From Megascapheus bottae (lineage: Eukaryota > Chordata > Mammalia > Rodentia > Geomyidae), in NCBI GenBank assembly GCA_024803745.1, contig JANJXV010000262.1, positions 1,364,001 through 1,428,000 on the forward strand: a stretch of 64,000 nt of DNA, written 5' to 3'. Every line of letters starts with the position of its first letter. Position 1 is the stretch's first letter. Shown piece by piece: positions 1 to 11,139 of the stretch. A program made the position numbers and the translations under genes. A model generated the notes under the pieces. The model saw only the letters and a program-made list of their open reading frames with translations, did no database searches and was not told the DNA's origin.

Positions 1-155
1 AGCTCTTGAGCCACAGCTCTACTTCAATCTTTGTTCTTGCTCTAAACTGGGAGTATGAGTCTCATGCATTTTTCCCTTTGCTGGGTTGGTTTTAAACCAC
101 AATACTAAGATCAGGATCCTGAATATGCCTCGGATTACAGGTATTATCTAATCAA
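1..155 (-). repeat. SINE remnant (composite ID/Alu-like), cut by window edge
   Basis: The stretch resembles the reverse complement of the composite SINE found throughout this window. It has 'gagccacagctctacttc' near the start and 'ggattacaggtatta' near 131. It is diverged, its 3' part lies outside the window, and the boundaries are approximate. Confidence 0.5.
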
Positions 156-1084
156 AACAAATTCCTGATTTCTTTTTTAGACATAATTAGTTCTTTCAGG
201 TGAGCCACCAGCCACGCATGCAAGAGCATTGCAGGATCCCAGCACTCATCTTGTCTCCAGTCTTATTCCATCCATCTCACAATGGTCATCTAAAACACCC
301 TGCTGCATGCCTGAAGTCGCAAGGAACATTCTCAACGCCATGAGAAGCCCCCTTAAGCTCTGCCTCAGACATGCCCAGCCCCCATCCCACTTCCACATGA
401 GCATTTGTTTAGGAGAAATTTCCTGAGTACATCATCATCTTTTCCTCACCATTCAAATTTCATCTTTGGAGTCATTTCTCCCAGACAAAGAGGAACATGA
501 TCCATGGTTTGATAGCAGCTCCAGCTTCATAGTCCCAGCCACCAACACCCCCCCATTACCTTGCCAGACACCTGAATTCATGAACAATGTTTTCACTACC
601 CCTGACTCTTATCAAATGTTTTAACTTATACAGTGCATTAAAATAATTTTACTAAATGGAATAAACACATGGCATCAAGCTTCAGAATCTTTGCACCTGA
701 ACTTTTAGTGAATAACAGACACACCAGCATTTCTGTAGCCAACAGAAATCTTAGCTTTGAGATTTCAGCATTCCTGGTATCCAAGTTTGGATGTGCTAAC
801 ACTGCCCTTAACGAGGCACTTCAATCACACAATCCCACAACAATCAATGTCATTTGACATTCACTGGTAGGTGGTGCTAGGAAAAAGACTGATGTGCCAA
901 CTCCATGCTCACTTGACCTATGCCATCTTCAAACCTGGAGCAAGTGGGGCTCCTCTCTCCATGACATCTTTTGTGTACTACCCCAGGAGGACCTTTACCT
1001 TGAGACAAAATTATGAAGGCTATCTCTACCAGCAAAGATTCCAGTGAGATGTGCCTACATGGATAAAGCTAAAATCTCACTAAA
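156..1084. other. No gene seen
   Basis: AT-rich sequence with only short ORFs (the longest is about 65 codons) that have no recognisable domain, conserved motif or splice-site context. I see no clear repeat family here apart from possible SINE tail fragments near 200-240. Confidence 0.5.
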
Positions 1085-1290
1085 GTGAGGTTGTTGGCAG
1101 TGCTGGAGCCTGACCTCAGGGCCTGGGCACTAAGCATTTGTACTCAAGACTAGCCCTTTACCACTTGAGCCCAAACTGCATTCGCAGCTGTTTTTATTTT
1201 TGGTAGTAAGAATCTATCAGACTTTCCTGTTCTAGGTGACTTGGAACTTCCATACTCAGATCTCAGCCTCCAGACCAGCCTGGATTAAAA
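1085..1290 (-). repeat. Diverged ID/Alu-like SINE
   Basis: Contains the reverse-orientation signature 'cagggcctgggcact' near 1118, followed by a 'ctagccctttaccacttgag' block. An Alu-like part follows with 'cagatctcagcctcc' near 1257. It is old and diverged, and the boundaries are approximate. Confidence 0.55.
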
Positions 1291-1689
1291 GTGTGGATCA
1301 GCCATGCGCCACACCTGAGGACTTCAGCCAGCACATTTTTTCCCAAAAATTGGAAGAGGAAGATGAGGGAGGGTTGGGCTCATCCTGCCCTGCATATGAA
1401 GGAGAGCATCAGCGCGTGAAATTCGTTCCCTGTTGTAGGCTGCAGGAGAAAAGGAAGCAAATAGGCACAGGCTGGCAGCAGATGCCACAGAACAACTTGT
1501 GACGAAGACTCCCAGAGCAGACCTCAGAATCGATGACAGAGTGGGATCTACCCAGTAACAGAGGCAGTGGTGACACCTGAAACTGCGTGTTTGAACCTTT
1601 GCTGCTAGTAAACAGGGCCACCTATGTCTCAATGAGAAAGGTGAGATTTTGTGGAGAAGGTGAGATTAAACATTATGTATCATGCAAGA
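1291..1689. other. No gene seen
   Basis: Open frames of 70-102 codons occur on the minus strand and one of 88 codons on the plus strand. They overlap each other, carry no recognisable domain and lack splice context. I see no supported feature. Confidence 0.45.
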
Positions 1690-2150
1690 AGACAGACTAT
1701 AAGGGGTCTTTTATTATTCCAAGTGAAATTTTGGATTTCCTCTTCTGTTTCTTTAAAGAATGACATTGGGATATTGATTGAAGATTGCCATTTTTACAAT
1801 ATTACTTCTTCCAAACCAGGAGCATAGGTTTTTGCATTTCCTCTGTTCTGCGTTAATTTCCTTCTCCAGGGTTTATAGTTCCATCAAAAAGGTGCTTTAC
1901 ATTCTAAGTTAATTCCTAGGCATTTTATTTTCTTTGATAGCAAAATGAGTTGCTATCCTAATTCTTGCCTCATTCCTCTCGTTTCTTGGCATATAAGAAG
2001 GCAGTTGACATTGAGGGTTAATTTTATACCCTGCTACCTTACCAAAGTTTTATATCAGCTCAAGCAGCTTCGGAGTAGAGACTATAGGGTTCTTTAAATA
2101 CAGAATCATGTCATCTGTAAGGAGAGAAAGTTTCAGTTCCTCTTTCCCTT
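1690..2150 (-). mobile_element. Old L1 ORF2 fragment, inverted 5' part
   Basis: The sequence is alignable by eye with the ORF2 reverse-transcriptase region of the array L1s further right (compare 23160-23670). It runs from a 'ggggtcttttattattcc' block to a 'catgtcatctgtaaggagag' block in reverse orientation. It is far more diverged than the array copies and has no open frame. It abuts an L1 piece in the opposite orientation, so the two are best read as one insertion with an inverted 5' portion. Confidence 0.7.
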
Positions 2151-2157
2151 TTCCTCC

Positions 2158-2550
2158 TCACTCCATTAGAATGGCCAAGATCCAGAAATCTAATAACGTA
2201 TGCTGGAGGGGATGTGTCCAGGAGGGATCACTACTACACTGTGGTGGGATTGCAAACTCGTTCAACCACTATGGAAAGCACTATGGCAGTATCCCAAAAA
2301 GACTAAACATAGAGCTCCCCTGTGATCCAGCAATTTCACTACTTGCCAATCGTCCAGATAGGACATACTAAATTCACTAGAACAATAACTTTTATCACAG
2401 CACTATTTACTATAGCAAAGGTATGGAACAAACCCAGATGCCCGTCAGTTGATTAGTAGATCAAATATGGTATTTTTAAACAATGGAATTCTGTGCTTCT
2501 GTCAGAAAGAATGACATAGACGAATTTGTAAGGAAATAGAAAGACTGTAA
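2158..2550 (+). mobile_element. Old L1 ORF2 C-terminal fragment, forward orientation
   Basis: Translating the plus strand gives a degraded ORF2 C-terminus that includes [14 protein letters not shown], the L1 cysteine-rich motif region. Further on is a 'gcactatttactatagcaaag' relative of the ORF2 end. Together with the inverted piece at 1690-2150, and with intervening ORF2 sequence missing, this is the layout expected from twin priming. No clear poly(A) tail remains. A pyrimidine microsatellite follows. Confidence 0.7.
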
Positions 2551-2565
2551 AGTTTAGAAATTAGT

Positions 2566-2679
2566 TTTTGTCTCCTTCTCTATCTCTGTACAATTTAGAA
2601 GTTCCTGTTTCTCTCACTTTCTGTCTCTTTTCTCTCTTTCTCTCTTTCTGTCTCTCTCTCTCTCTCTTTCTCTCTCTTC

Positions 2680-2748
<69 letters not shown>

Positions 2749-2753
2749 TCTCA
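2566..2753. repeat. (TC)n microsatellite
   Basis: An impure start (2566-2630) is followed by nearly pure TCTC repeat with TATC interruptions to 2753. An ORF through it is serine/leucine low-complexity and not a gene. Confidence 0.9.
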
Positions 2754-2756
2754 TCC

Positions 2757-2925
2757 TTAGGCTTGAACTCAGGGACTGAGCTACTTTTGCTCAAGGTTAG
2801 CACTGTACCATTTGAACCACAGTGCTGCTTCTGGCTTGCTCTTTTCACGTAGTATTGAGGAATCTAACCCAGGCCTTCATCCTTGATAGGTTAGCACTCT
2901 ACCACTAAGCCACACAGTCAGCTTT
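2757..2925 (-). repeat. ID-type SINE
   Basis: Reverse orientation. It shows 'gcttgaactcagggactgag' at 2761, and ends with the tRNA-like 'agcactctaccactaagcca' block near 2890. It contains A- and B-box-like tRNA-derived segments when read on the minus strand. Confidence 0.75.
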
Positions 2926-2929
2926 TAAA

Positions 2930-3664
2930 GGTTTCTGACAAAGGTTTTCCTACATGCTATTATTTCTTCTGTGAGTGCTCTTAATGCTTGCTGAAGGTTG
3001 ACTTTGTTTAGAAGACTTACCCTAATGCTCCCATATACAGAGATTCTATATATAGCTGAATGTTTTTCATTACTCAGAATTTCTCTATTGTGTATGTTCT
3101 GAAATGTACTGAAGACTGACTTCTGATTAAAAGTCATTGCACATTTGTTGTATTCATTAGTTTTCTTTTCTTCTATGGGAATCAGGTTTGTGATGAACAC
3201 AGAAGTATGCCTTCCAGGTCAAACACTTTCCACATTTGTAATATTCATAAGGTTTTTCTCTCCTATGTGCATTTTATACTTAGTCATGCGTTCATGATGG
3301 ATTTTTCATATTCTTATATTCATACGATTTTTATCCTGTGTCTGTGTGGTATCATGCAAACTCAACTATGAGTTCTTCAAAAAAATTTCCCTTTCATTTT
3401 ATTCATAGGATTCTATCCTGTGGGTGTTTAGTGATAAATCTTGACTTGTGCCTTCTGGGGAAAAGACTGAACATTTGCTACATTCATTAAGGGTTTTATC
3501 TTGTGTTGGTTCTGTGACACAAGCTGAGTTTTCTTCCACAGAATAAAAAGTCTTTCCTATTTATTACATTGCTAAGGCTTCTCATATGTGTGAACTCTCT
3601 TACGCTTCCTGAAGGGTGAATACTGCACGAAAGACTTTCAACTTTGGTTATATTCCTAAGGTTT
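2930..3664 (-). pseudogene. Degenerate C2H2 fingers, 3' end of finger exon
   Basis: After the TAA-terminated finger frame ends at 3665, the reverse strand still shows finger-like blocks about 84 nt apart, with 'cataaggtttttctctcct'-type linker sequence near 3248. They are interrupted by stops and frame changes. A 91-codon open piece at 2925-3200 contains EYNKCAMTFNQK, a finger missing its partner ligands. The region is decayed array tail or 3' UTR. Confidence 0.65.
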
Positions 3665-4431
3665 CTAATATGTGTGAATTCTGTTATGCCTCCTGTAATG
3701 TGACTTCCATCTGAAGGTCTTACCACATTTGATGCACTCGTACAGTTTCTCTCCTGTGTGTGTTCTCTGATGCAATTTGAGGGAAGACTTCCATTTGAAA
3801 GACATTCCACATCGGTTACATTCATAAGGTTTTTCTCCTGTTTGAATTGTCTTATGCATGTTGAGGTTTGGCTTCTGTGTGAAGGACTTTTCACATATGT
3901 TACACTCATAAGGTGTTTCTCCTGAGTATATTCTCTGATGAACATGGAGTTTTACCTTCCATTTGAAAGACTTTCCGCATTCACTACATGCATAAGTTTT
4001 CTCTCCTGTGTGTGTTCTATTATGCCCATCAAGATATGACTTCCACTTGAAGGTCTTTCCACATTTGTTGCACACATAAGGTTTCTCTCCTGTGTGTGTT
4101 CTTTGATGCAATTTGAGGGAAGATTTCTGTCTGAAAGACTTTACACATTGGTTACATTCATAAGGTTTCACTCCTGTGTGTATTCTCTGATGAACACGAA
4201 GTTTTCCCTTCCCTTGGAAAGACTTTCCACATTCATTACACTTATAAGATTTCTCTCCTGTGTGTGTTATTTGATGAACTCGAAGGTGTATCTTCTGGGT
4301 GAAAGACTTTTCACATTTGTTACATTCATAAGGTTTCTCTTCTGTGTGTCTTCTCTGGTGCAAAGTGAGGTATGATTTCAGTCTAAAAGTCTTCCCACAT
4401 TTATCCCATTCATAAGATTTCTCTTCTGTGT
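3665..4431 (-). pseudogene. C2H2 zinc-finger array (8 units plus one damaged)
   Basis: The open frame holds eight consecutive C2H2 units separated by HTGEKPY-type linkers. Fingers 1-4, 7 and 8 keep both cysteines and both histidines. Finger 5 ends in RIY and finger 6 in TIQ, so each has lost the last histidine. A further unit upstream (about 4366-4431) has tryptophan in place of the first cysteine (YEWDKCGKTF). The frame is closed upstream by a TGA near 4558, and there is no plausible methionine start because the first in-frame start-like codon is TTG. The array is therefore disconnected from the KRAB exons. The DNA-contact residues are variable between units, as expected of the family. Confidence 0.85.
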
Positions 4432-4728
4432 GAGATCTCTGATGTGTGCTGAGAGCTGAATTCTGGGCAGAAATTTTATTACGTTCCTCATATTCATAAG
4501 GTTTGTCTTCTCTTGGAGATCGAGGTTGGAGCGTCAGGTCTGAATTCTCAGAAATTAATTTTCACACTTGATGTACGCATCACATATCTCAGGATATTTG
4601 CTCTGAGGTATTGTAAGGTGTATTTCATTATTGAAAGATTTCTCACATTCACTACATGTATGAGGAGTCTCTCCTGTGTACATTTTCAGATGTGTAGTGA
4701 TGGTCGGTGTTAAGTACAATATTTTTCA
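4432..4728 (-). pseudogene. Broken region between linker and finger array
   Basis: Reverse-strand sequence still resembles fingers. There is a GET-type linker followed by CSECEKSF near 4640-4670, but the frame then runs into stop codons. At least one frameshift and two stops separate the KRAB-linker frame from the downstream fingers. This is the direct evidence that the locus cannot encode a normal KRAB-finger protein. Confidence 0.7.
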
Positions 4729-5141
4729 TCACACAGTACATTTAGCAGTTTTCCTCCCTCCCTGAAGAATTTCTTGGGCAGGGAGAACAGAATTATGATA
4801 CTGCAGATCTTTTGGACTGTCACCATCATGAATAAAATGCTCTGAATATCCGATGGATTTTTTAAGAACAGGAGACATACGAGATCTATATGCAGCATGC
4901 ATCGCATCAGGCTTAGGAGACAGAAGCATGTTCTGACACTTAATGAACTCCTCAGTCCTCACCCCTAAGTTGTTACCGTTATTACTAATCAGCTGTGGAT
5001 TATGTGTAGAGCTCAAATTTAAAGTTGTTGCAAATCTCACGTTTTCCTCCACTTCGATACTACTTGCAACTGCTACTTCACAAAGACATTCATGTGGAGT
5101 TTCCTGGCAAGTCTTGAACACATTTTCCATTACCTGGACAT
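4729..5141 (-). pseudogene. Start of zinc-finger exon (linker), ends in stop
   Basis: The acceptor is read on the minus strand as tcattttag before 5141. With one nucleotide carried from the KRAB-B exon, the reading frame continues as DVQVMENVFKTCQETPHEC and stays open for about 137 codons to a stop at 4729-4731. No C2H2 unit lies in this frame. If transcribed and spliced, the product would be KRAB-A, KRAB-B-like and this linker only, about 210 residues plus any upstream exon. This is a typical KRAB-ZNF linker by position. The sequence itself is not diagnostic. Confidence 0.65.
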
Positions 5142-5559
5142 CTAAAATGAGTCATAGAAAAAAAGACACAAACATACATGAGATACAAATATTCCTTACT
5201 GTAAAGGTAATGACTTTACTTTCCCATCCTAAGTGTTAGATATTTTAAAATATAAAAGTGGAAATTGATTTGTGAGAAATATATGCTTTTCTCCCTAACA
5301 TATTAAGAAAATGATATTTTACAATGACCAATAATGTTTTTCTGTGCTTTAGTTCTCTTTTTATATCACAGGAAATATTTATTGAAATTACCCATCTATG
5401 TATTGCTACAGTTTTAAGCTGAGTACTAACTATAATATACCTGCAGCTGTTTTTTTTCAAATACTGTTTTGTTTATACATTGAGGAATAGCTGCCTTTCT
5501 TTTATTTTTGAGAAATAATCTAAATATTGTGCTGTTTTGCATCTTTTTAAAACTTTCTT

Positions 5560-5725
5560 CTCTTTTTTTTTGTAGTTTATAGGCCTCGGCCCTGTCCCTG
5601 AACACTTCAGCAGAAGACTATAACCCCTATCCTTGAGCTACAGCCCCACATACTCTTTTCTAGAGTTAACTACAGATAAGAGTCTCAGGTCCTGAGTAGC
5701 AGATAGCATTACCTTAGCCAGTTTC
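5560..5725 (-). repeat. ID/Alu-like SINE
   Basis: A T-rich lead-in is followed by 'cctgtccctgaacacttcag', a CTTGAGCTACAGCCCCA-like block and 'gagtctcaggtcctg'. It is diverged and lies inside the intron. Confidence 0.55.
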
Positions 5726-6059
5726 AATGCTGTTTGCTTATTAACCATTAAGTGAGGAACACGAATTTTTTCTAGATTCAGCGGCCACAAGTTTGGTGTA
5801 TATGTCTGTTTGCCTTTGATCCAAGCAAGAACGATTCTTGAGAGTAAGGACTTACACCTATATCCCTTCAGTTACAACTTCTCACTAAAGTCTCAATTTA
5901 GGTATTTGTGGGAATTTTGAAATTTGTTTCTTTCCATTTGAAGTCTTATAAAAATTCCTTTTCTAACACTCCTGTCCCTCAGAACCATGGAAGACCAGAA
6001 AATCCCCAGCTCATTGTCTAGTTAATTTTCTTATGTTGATTGAAACTTTGTTGTTTTTC

Positions 6060-6240
6060 TTTTCCTTCCATTCCTGGGTTTAAACTTAGGACCTAACCAC
6101 TGTCCTTGGGTTTTCTCAAGACTAGAACCCTACCAATCAAGTCATTACTTCTGGCTTTTTCTATGTATGTGGTAATAAGGAATAAAACCTGTGTCTTTGT
6201 GCATGCTAGGCAAGCACTCTACCACTAGGCTCAATTTCTG
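6060..6240 (-). repeat. ID-type SINE
   Basis: Reverse orientation. It has 'ccactgtccttgggttttct' near 6096 and 'gcatgctaggcaagcactct' at 6202, the tRNA-like half of the SINE. Confidence 0.7.
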
Positions 6241-6376
6241 GTGGAAAGGTTTGGTTCTGAATACCAGTCTCTTCCTACCAGCAAAAAGATATTATCCTTA
6301 TCAGAGAATAATGCCCTGACTTATTCCTTGTTTACTCAATCATTTATAGTCTTAGTTTTAAAGAAATGAAATATCA

Positions 6377-6431
6377 TTCTTTCTTTCTTTCTTTCTTCCT
6401 TTCCTTCCTTCCCTCTTTCTTCCCTCTTTCT

Positions 6432-6483
<52 letters not shown>
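6377..6483. repeat. (CTTT)n / (CTTC)n microsatellite
   Basis: An imperfect CTTC/CTTT mixture becomes pure CTTT from about 6431 to 6483. It adjoins the A-tail side of the following reverse-oriented SINE, so it probably grew from that tail. Confidence 0.9.
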
Positions 6484-6484
6484 G

Positions 6485-6712
6485 TTTTGCAGTCATGGGA
6501 CTTGAATTCTAGACCTGGCTGTTCTTCCTGAGCTCTTCAGCTCAAGGCTACTGCCCTATGTCTTTAGCCTCAACCCCACTTCTCATTTTCTATTGGTTCA
6601 TTGGAGAGAAGAGTCTAAGGTGTTTTTGTGATAGGTCAGTCTTTGAACCTTGATCCTCAGATCTCAGCCTCCTAAGTAGCTAGGATTACAGGCATGAGCC
6701 ACGGGCTCATGG
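6485..6712 (-). repeat. Composite ID plus Alu-like SINE
   Basis: A good example of the composite. The ID-like part has 'gctcttcagctcaaggctac' at 6531. The Alu-like part follows with 'ctaagtagctaggattacag' near 6671 and then 'gcatgagccac'. Confidence 0.75.
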
Positions 6713-6811
6713 CTTTCTCATTTTATTTTGTTTCACAGTGATTTCTACAGAGAAATCTAACTTTAACTCTACTGCCACATAGAATTCGTCATATCACCCT
6801 ATGATTCTTGG

Positions 6812-6985
6812 TGCCGGGGGTTTGGGCTAGCATGCACAAAGACCTGGTTCAGTTCCTTGGTACTACATACAAAGAAAAAGCCAGAAGTGGTGCTATGACT
6901 CAAGAAGTAGAGAGCTAGCCTTGAGAAAACCCAAGGACCATGCTCAGTCCCTGAGACCAGGCTTAGGATTGGGAAAAGAAAATGA
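6812..6985 (+). repeat. ID-type SINE
   Basis: Forward orientation. It has 'gtactacatacaaagaaaaa' near 6860, then 'agccagaagtggtgctatga', then an A-rich end. Confidence 0.7.
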
Positions 6986-7126
6986 TTCTTGATTCATTCA
7001 CAAAGAATTCCATAGGTTCCACACAGGATTTAGGGTAACTAAGAATATTATTGATCAGTACATCACAACATGAACTTACCAATGGGGCTCAGGCTCCAAC
7101 ATCAATATGAAGATGCATTCACTCAC

Positions 7127-7216
7127 CTGTGATATTCTTGTCAGAGGAATTTCCTATCCAGAGTTCTGCACAGTGGTCTAGCTTGTCAATTAATACAGGT
7201 TTGGGAACACAGGGAC
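7127..7216 (-). pseudogene. KRAB-B-like exon of zinc-finger locus
   Basis: A 90-nt exon. The acceptor reads ctaatttacag and the donor gtgagt on the minus strand. Joined to the KRAB-A exon it reads through as CVPKPVLIDKLDHCAELWIG, matching the KRAB-B pattern (xPxxIxxLExGxEPW) only loosely. The residue following LW is not the usual pattern, so it may be a diverged KRAB-b or BL type box. Phase agrees with both neighbouring exons, and the frame is open throughout. Confidence 0.75.
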
Positions 7217-7384
7217 CTGTAAATTAGAAACAGTAGAGAATTATTGCTTATGCTGTGTCATCATTGCTTTAAGTTCGCAGACATCCTACTCACAAGTTAT
7301 CTATTAAATCTTTTTTCTCATTTCTCACTGGCTCCATGGTTGACTTTTCCCCAGCTCTGGATTCATTTTGTATGGCATAAACTT

Positions 7385-7645
7385 AGCTGTCTTGCTCAAG
7401 GCTAGAAAAATACGAGTTTGAGTCCCAGCTCCACTTACATGCATAGGTCTTCATGCATGCTAGGCAAGCACTCAACCACAAAGTCAAACTCTTGACAACC
7501 CACTAACATTTTTGAGGGGTTACTTGGAGTTATAGAGTTTCATGGCAATTTTTATGCCATTGCTGGCTTCAAATTAGAATTCTTAGATTTCTTCCTCCTG
7601 AATATTTTAAGATTACAGGCATGAAACATTGCACCTAGTGCCAGG
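7385..7645 (-). repeat. ID/Alu-like SINE pieces
   Basis: 'catgctaggcaagcactcaa' near 7454 marks the tRNA-like half. The Alu-like half at 7505-7645 includes 'aagattacaggcatga'. It is diverged. Confidence 0.55.
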
Positions 7646-8133
<488 letters not shown>

Positions 8134-8224
8134 TTAGCACTGAGTTATAAACACACCATGTCTGGAATTTTATTCTTTTTTTTGTTGGAATTGTATTCCT
8201 TTACTTAAATGTTTAGACTTACTA

Positions 8225-8425
8225 TTGACCTGAAAAACTTAGGGATGGTGCCTAGGCCCAGAGTTCAAGTCCCAAGACCCACAAAAAAATAACAAGGCAA
8301 GCCAGGTGTTGGTGGCTCAAGCCTGTAATCCTAGCTACTCAGGAGACTGAGATCTGAGGACCATGGTTCAAAGCCAGCCTGGCACAAAATTCCATGAGAC
8401 TCCTTTCCAATTACCCACCATAAAA
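8225..8425 (+). repeat. Composite SINE (ID 3' part plus Alu-like)
   Basis: 'agagttcaagtcccaagacc' near 8259 and an A-rich stretch are followed by the Alu-like 'cctgtaatcctagctactca' at 8321 and then 'ggagactgagatctgagga'. Forward orientation. Confidence 0.75.
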
Positions 8426-8667
8426 TGTTTAATGGCTTGTGGCATATCATGGTAGAGCAATTGTGGTATCAACAAAAATAAGTCGGGGGAGTAGATTTAG
8501 GTTATAAATTGAATTATTCCATTGAAAAGGAACTACATTATATGATGACATATGCTGCTACTCTGAGAATATTGCAAAATCTTAGGGTATCAAGTAATAA
8601 TACTGTGAAGTACACCCAGAATGTTAATGTTCTATGGCTGGCATAATAATCACTTGGGGAAGAAACT
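8426..8667. other. No gene seen
   Basis: AT-rich sequence with no supported feature. Confidence 0.5.
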
Positions 8668-8925
8668 TTTTTTTCTTTTTTTTTGGCTGGGGGATTTGTA
8701 AGGCTTGAACTCTGGGCCTGGGCACTGTTCCTGAGCTCTCCAACTCAAGGCTATCACCCTACCTGTGAAGCCACAGTGCCATTTCCCATATTCTAGTGGT
8801 TAATTGTAGATGAGAGTCTCATAGACTTTCTAATGCCCAGGCTGGCTTTGAACCAAATCTTTAGATATCAGCCTGATATCTGAGTAGCTAGGATTACAGG
8901 TATAAGGCACTGCACCTGGCAAGAA
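8668..8925 (-). repeat. Composite ID/Alu-like SINE, near full length
   Basis: A T-rich A-tail complement at 8668-8683 is followed by 'gggcctgggcactgttcctg' at 8713. The Alu-like 'gagtagctaggattacaggt' follows at 8882. It is the clearest near-complete reverse copy in the left flank. Confidence 0.8.
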
Positions 8926-9029
8926 ATATATTTCTTGCTGTTTTATACTACAAATTTACTGTATGTTTTACTTTTTCAAAAAGACTGAGGATGACCTTTG
9001 TTCTGTATATAATCGGAAGAGGGGTAGGG

Positions 9030-9150
9030 AGCTGTGAGCAGAAGAACTGAGGGGCAATACTCAGGGTAGGACAATAGCCTTAAACTAAAGAGCTCACGGC
9101 CCAAGGTCCAAGCCCCATGACTTTCCCCACTACCCCACAAAAAAAGGGAA
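9030..9150 (+). repeat. SINE fragment
   Basis: 'gaactgaggggcaatactca' is followed by 'cacggcccaaggtccaagcc' and an A-rich end at about 9138-9151. It is the 3' part of the composite SINE, diverged. Confidence 0.5.
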
Positions 9151-9904
9151 AAAAATTGGAGATTGGAGAGGATTTTCTAAAAAGAATATATAGAAATAGT
9201 AGTTCAAAATGTAGAAAGAAGTTCAATATTAACAGTCATGAGAAAAATTAAAATTACAATGAAATCTTTACTTTAATATATTAATATAAATATAGTTTTA
9301 AACAAAAAGATCCACAGACACACACACAAACACACACACACACACACACGCATACAAAAAAACAACTTTCAAAGTCTAACTATTACTGGGAAGGTAGTGA
9401 GAAGAAGTAGAACTTTGGAAGAGTTCTGCAAGGAATATAAAACAATCAAAAATTGCGTGGAGAGTGCTAAAAAAGTACTAAATATAGAATTAGATAAAAG
9501 TATGGTCCAACACTTCTATTTCTATATTTGTACCTAACGGAAGAGAAAGCAGAGACTAGAACAAATATGTGGAGAATCCATTCACAACTATTAATAATAA
9601 TCAAAAGATAGAAATATGCAAAACAATGCATTGAAAAGGAAGAAAATTTTACTATATTTTACAGATGAATCTTGATTACAGTATACTAAAAATACAGCAG
9701 TCATAAACGAAGAGCTAGGGTATGTTTTCCCTTCCAGAGCTTCCAAGGATCAACAAACCCTTAGAGCCAAAAAGCACGATGGTTCCAGAGAATGGAGTAG
9801 AGAGGAACAGGAGCTGAATGTTTAATGATTATACATGGAAGATGAAAATTGCTCTAGATGGGTAGAATGAAGAGAGAACTGTACCCTAAACAATGGTTAT
9901 GTAG
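9151..9904. other. No gene seen; (CA)n tract at 9313-9352
   Basis: AT-rich sequence containing one imperfect (CA)n microsatellite (about 9313-9352). No coding or further repeat feature can be supported. Confidence 0.6.
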
Positions 9905-10183
9905 CCACACAGGATGGGACACACCTATACTCCCTGATCTTGGGAAACTCAAGAAGGATTTCTAGCCATCCTAGATGCATGGAAAGATCTATCATAAAAA
10001 CTAATGTGGAGGGGCTGGGAGTTTGGCATAGTTGTAGAGTGCTTGTATGAAGACGAAGTTTCAATTCCGCAGTACCACATACACAGAAAAAACCAGAAGT
10101 AGTGCTGTGGCTCAAGTAGAAGATCACTAGGCTTGAGGAAAGCTGAAGGACAGTGCTCAGACCGAGTTCCAGCCAAAGGGCTT
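9905..10183 (+). repeat. SINE cluster (Alu-like fragment, then ID)
   Basis: An Alu-like fragment at 9905-9990 is followed by an ID element at about 10010-10183. The ID shows 'gtagagtgcttgtatgaaga' near 10034 and 'agtagtgctgtggctcaagt' near 10097. Apparent ORFs on the minus strand here are translations of SINE. Confidence 0.65.
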
Positions 10184-10189
10184 GTTTAA

Positions 10190-10440
10190 AAAAACCAGAA
10201 AGCTGAGCATGATGGGGTGGTGGCTCACTTCTATAATCCTAGCTACTCAGGAGGCTGAGATCTGAGGATCAAGGTTTAAAGCCATCCTGGCACAAAAAGA
10301 CCTGAGACACTTATCTCCAATTTACTTTTAGAAAATGGGAAGTGGGGCTTGGCTCCAGAGTAAGGTAGTAGCCTGGAGCTGAAGAGCTCAGGGATAGTGC
10401 CCAGGCTGAGTTCAAGATCTATGAACCACAAAAAAAATAG
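10190..10440 (+). repeat. Composite Alu-like/ID SINE
   Basis: 'ataatcctagctactcagga' at 10232 marks the Alu-like half. It is followed by 'gggatagtgcccaggctgag' at 10392 and a poly(A) tail at 10430-10437. Confidence 0.75.
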
Positions 10441-10880
10441 TATGGAAAAATTTGGATTCTGTGAATTTTGTCAGGCATATAAATGTCTTTTTTTGCTGTT
10501 GAAATAACAAATTGTTTCTAAACATTTTAAAAGTTTTTACCTAGAAATGTACACTACAAATGGAAATAATAACAAACACAAAATATGCAAAAGATACAAA
10601 TTATCACAATATGGGTATCCTGCTTCTGTATCTTTTCACTGACTCCTGTTCAAATGAGTCACATACTCTGAATAATTTCTCCCAGTCGATATATGCCACA
10701 CATGTTGGCTTGTACTGAACTTCTTGGGAAATCAAAAGCAAATACTAAGCAAATGTGTGTTAGATTTTGCCAACAGTGATATTTCAAATATAAATCCCTA
10801 CTCATTGCATTATTTAATATCAATGCCGGAATCTAACTTACACTGTCAGAATCTTCAATCTTTTGAGAACCTTCAAAAGA
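10441..10880. other. No feature; left flank of the L1 array
   Basis: AT-rich unique-looking sequence. Homology to the array begins abruptly at 10881 with 'gtgtgtaaatatttaggatc'. No target-site duplication is recognisable here. Confidence 0.55.
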
Positions 10881-11139
10881 GTGTGTAAATATTTAGGATC
10901 GTTATGTCTTCCTGGAGGAAAGATCCCTTTAGTAGTATGTAGTAACCTTCTTTGTCTTTTCTTACTAATTTTAGTTTGAAGTCTATTGTATCTGATATGA
11001 GGATGGCAACTCCAGCCTGTTTATGGGGGCAGTTAGCTTGATAGAATTTATTCCAACCTCTCACTTTCAAAAAATGCAGCTTTTCCCTGGAATGGAATGG
11101 TTTTATTGTTCCCTCAGTTATAAATGAGAGCTTAGCTGG

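Larger units (their letters stand above)
5142..7126. other. Intron of KRAB zinc-finger locus
   Basis: AT-rich sequence between the KRAB-B-like and finger exons. It contains SINEs and a (CTTT)n tract, listed separately, and no additional recognisable exon. Confidence 0.6.

Noticed and set aside
1324..1632. 102-codon minus-strand ORF
   Set aside because: It overlaps another frame and shows no domain, no splice context and no repeat-independent support.
2568..2852. 94-codon plus-strand ORF
   Set aside because: It is a translation of the (TC)n microsatellite and adjoining SINE.
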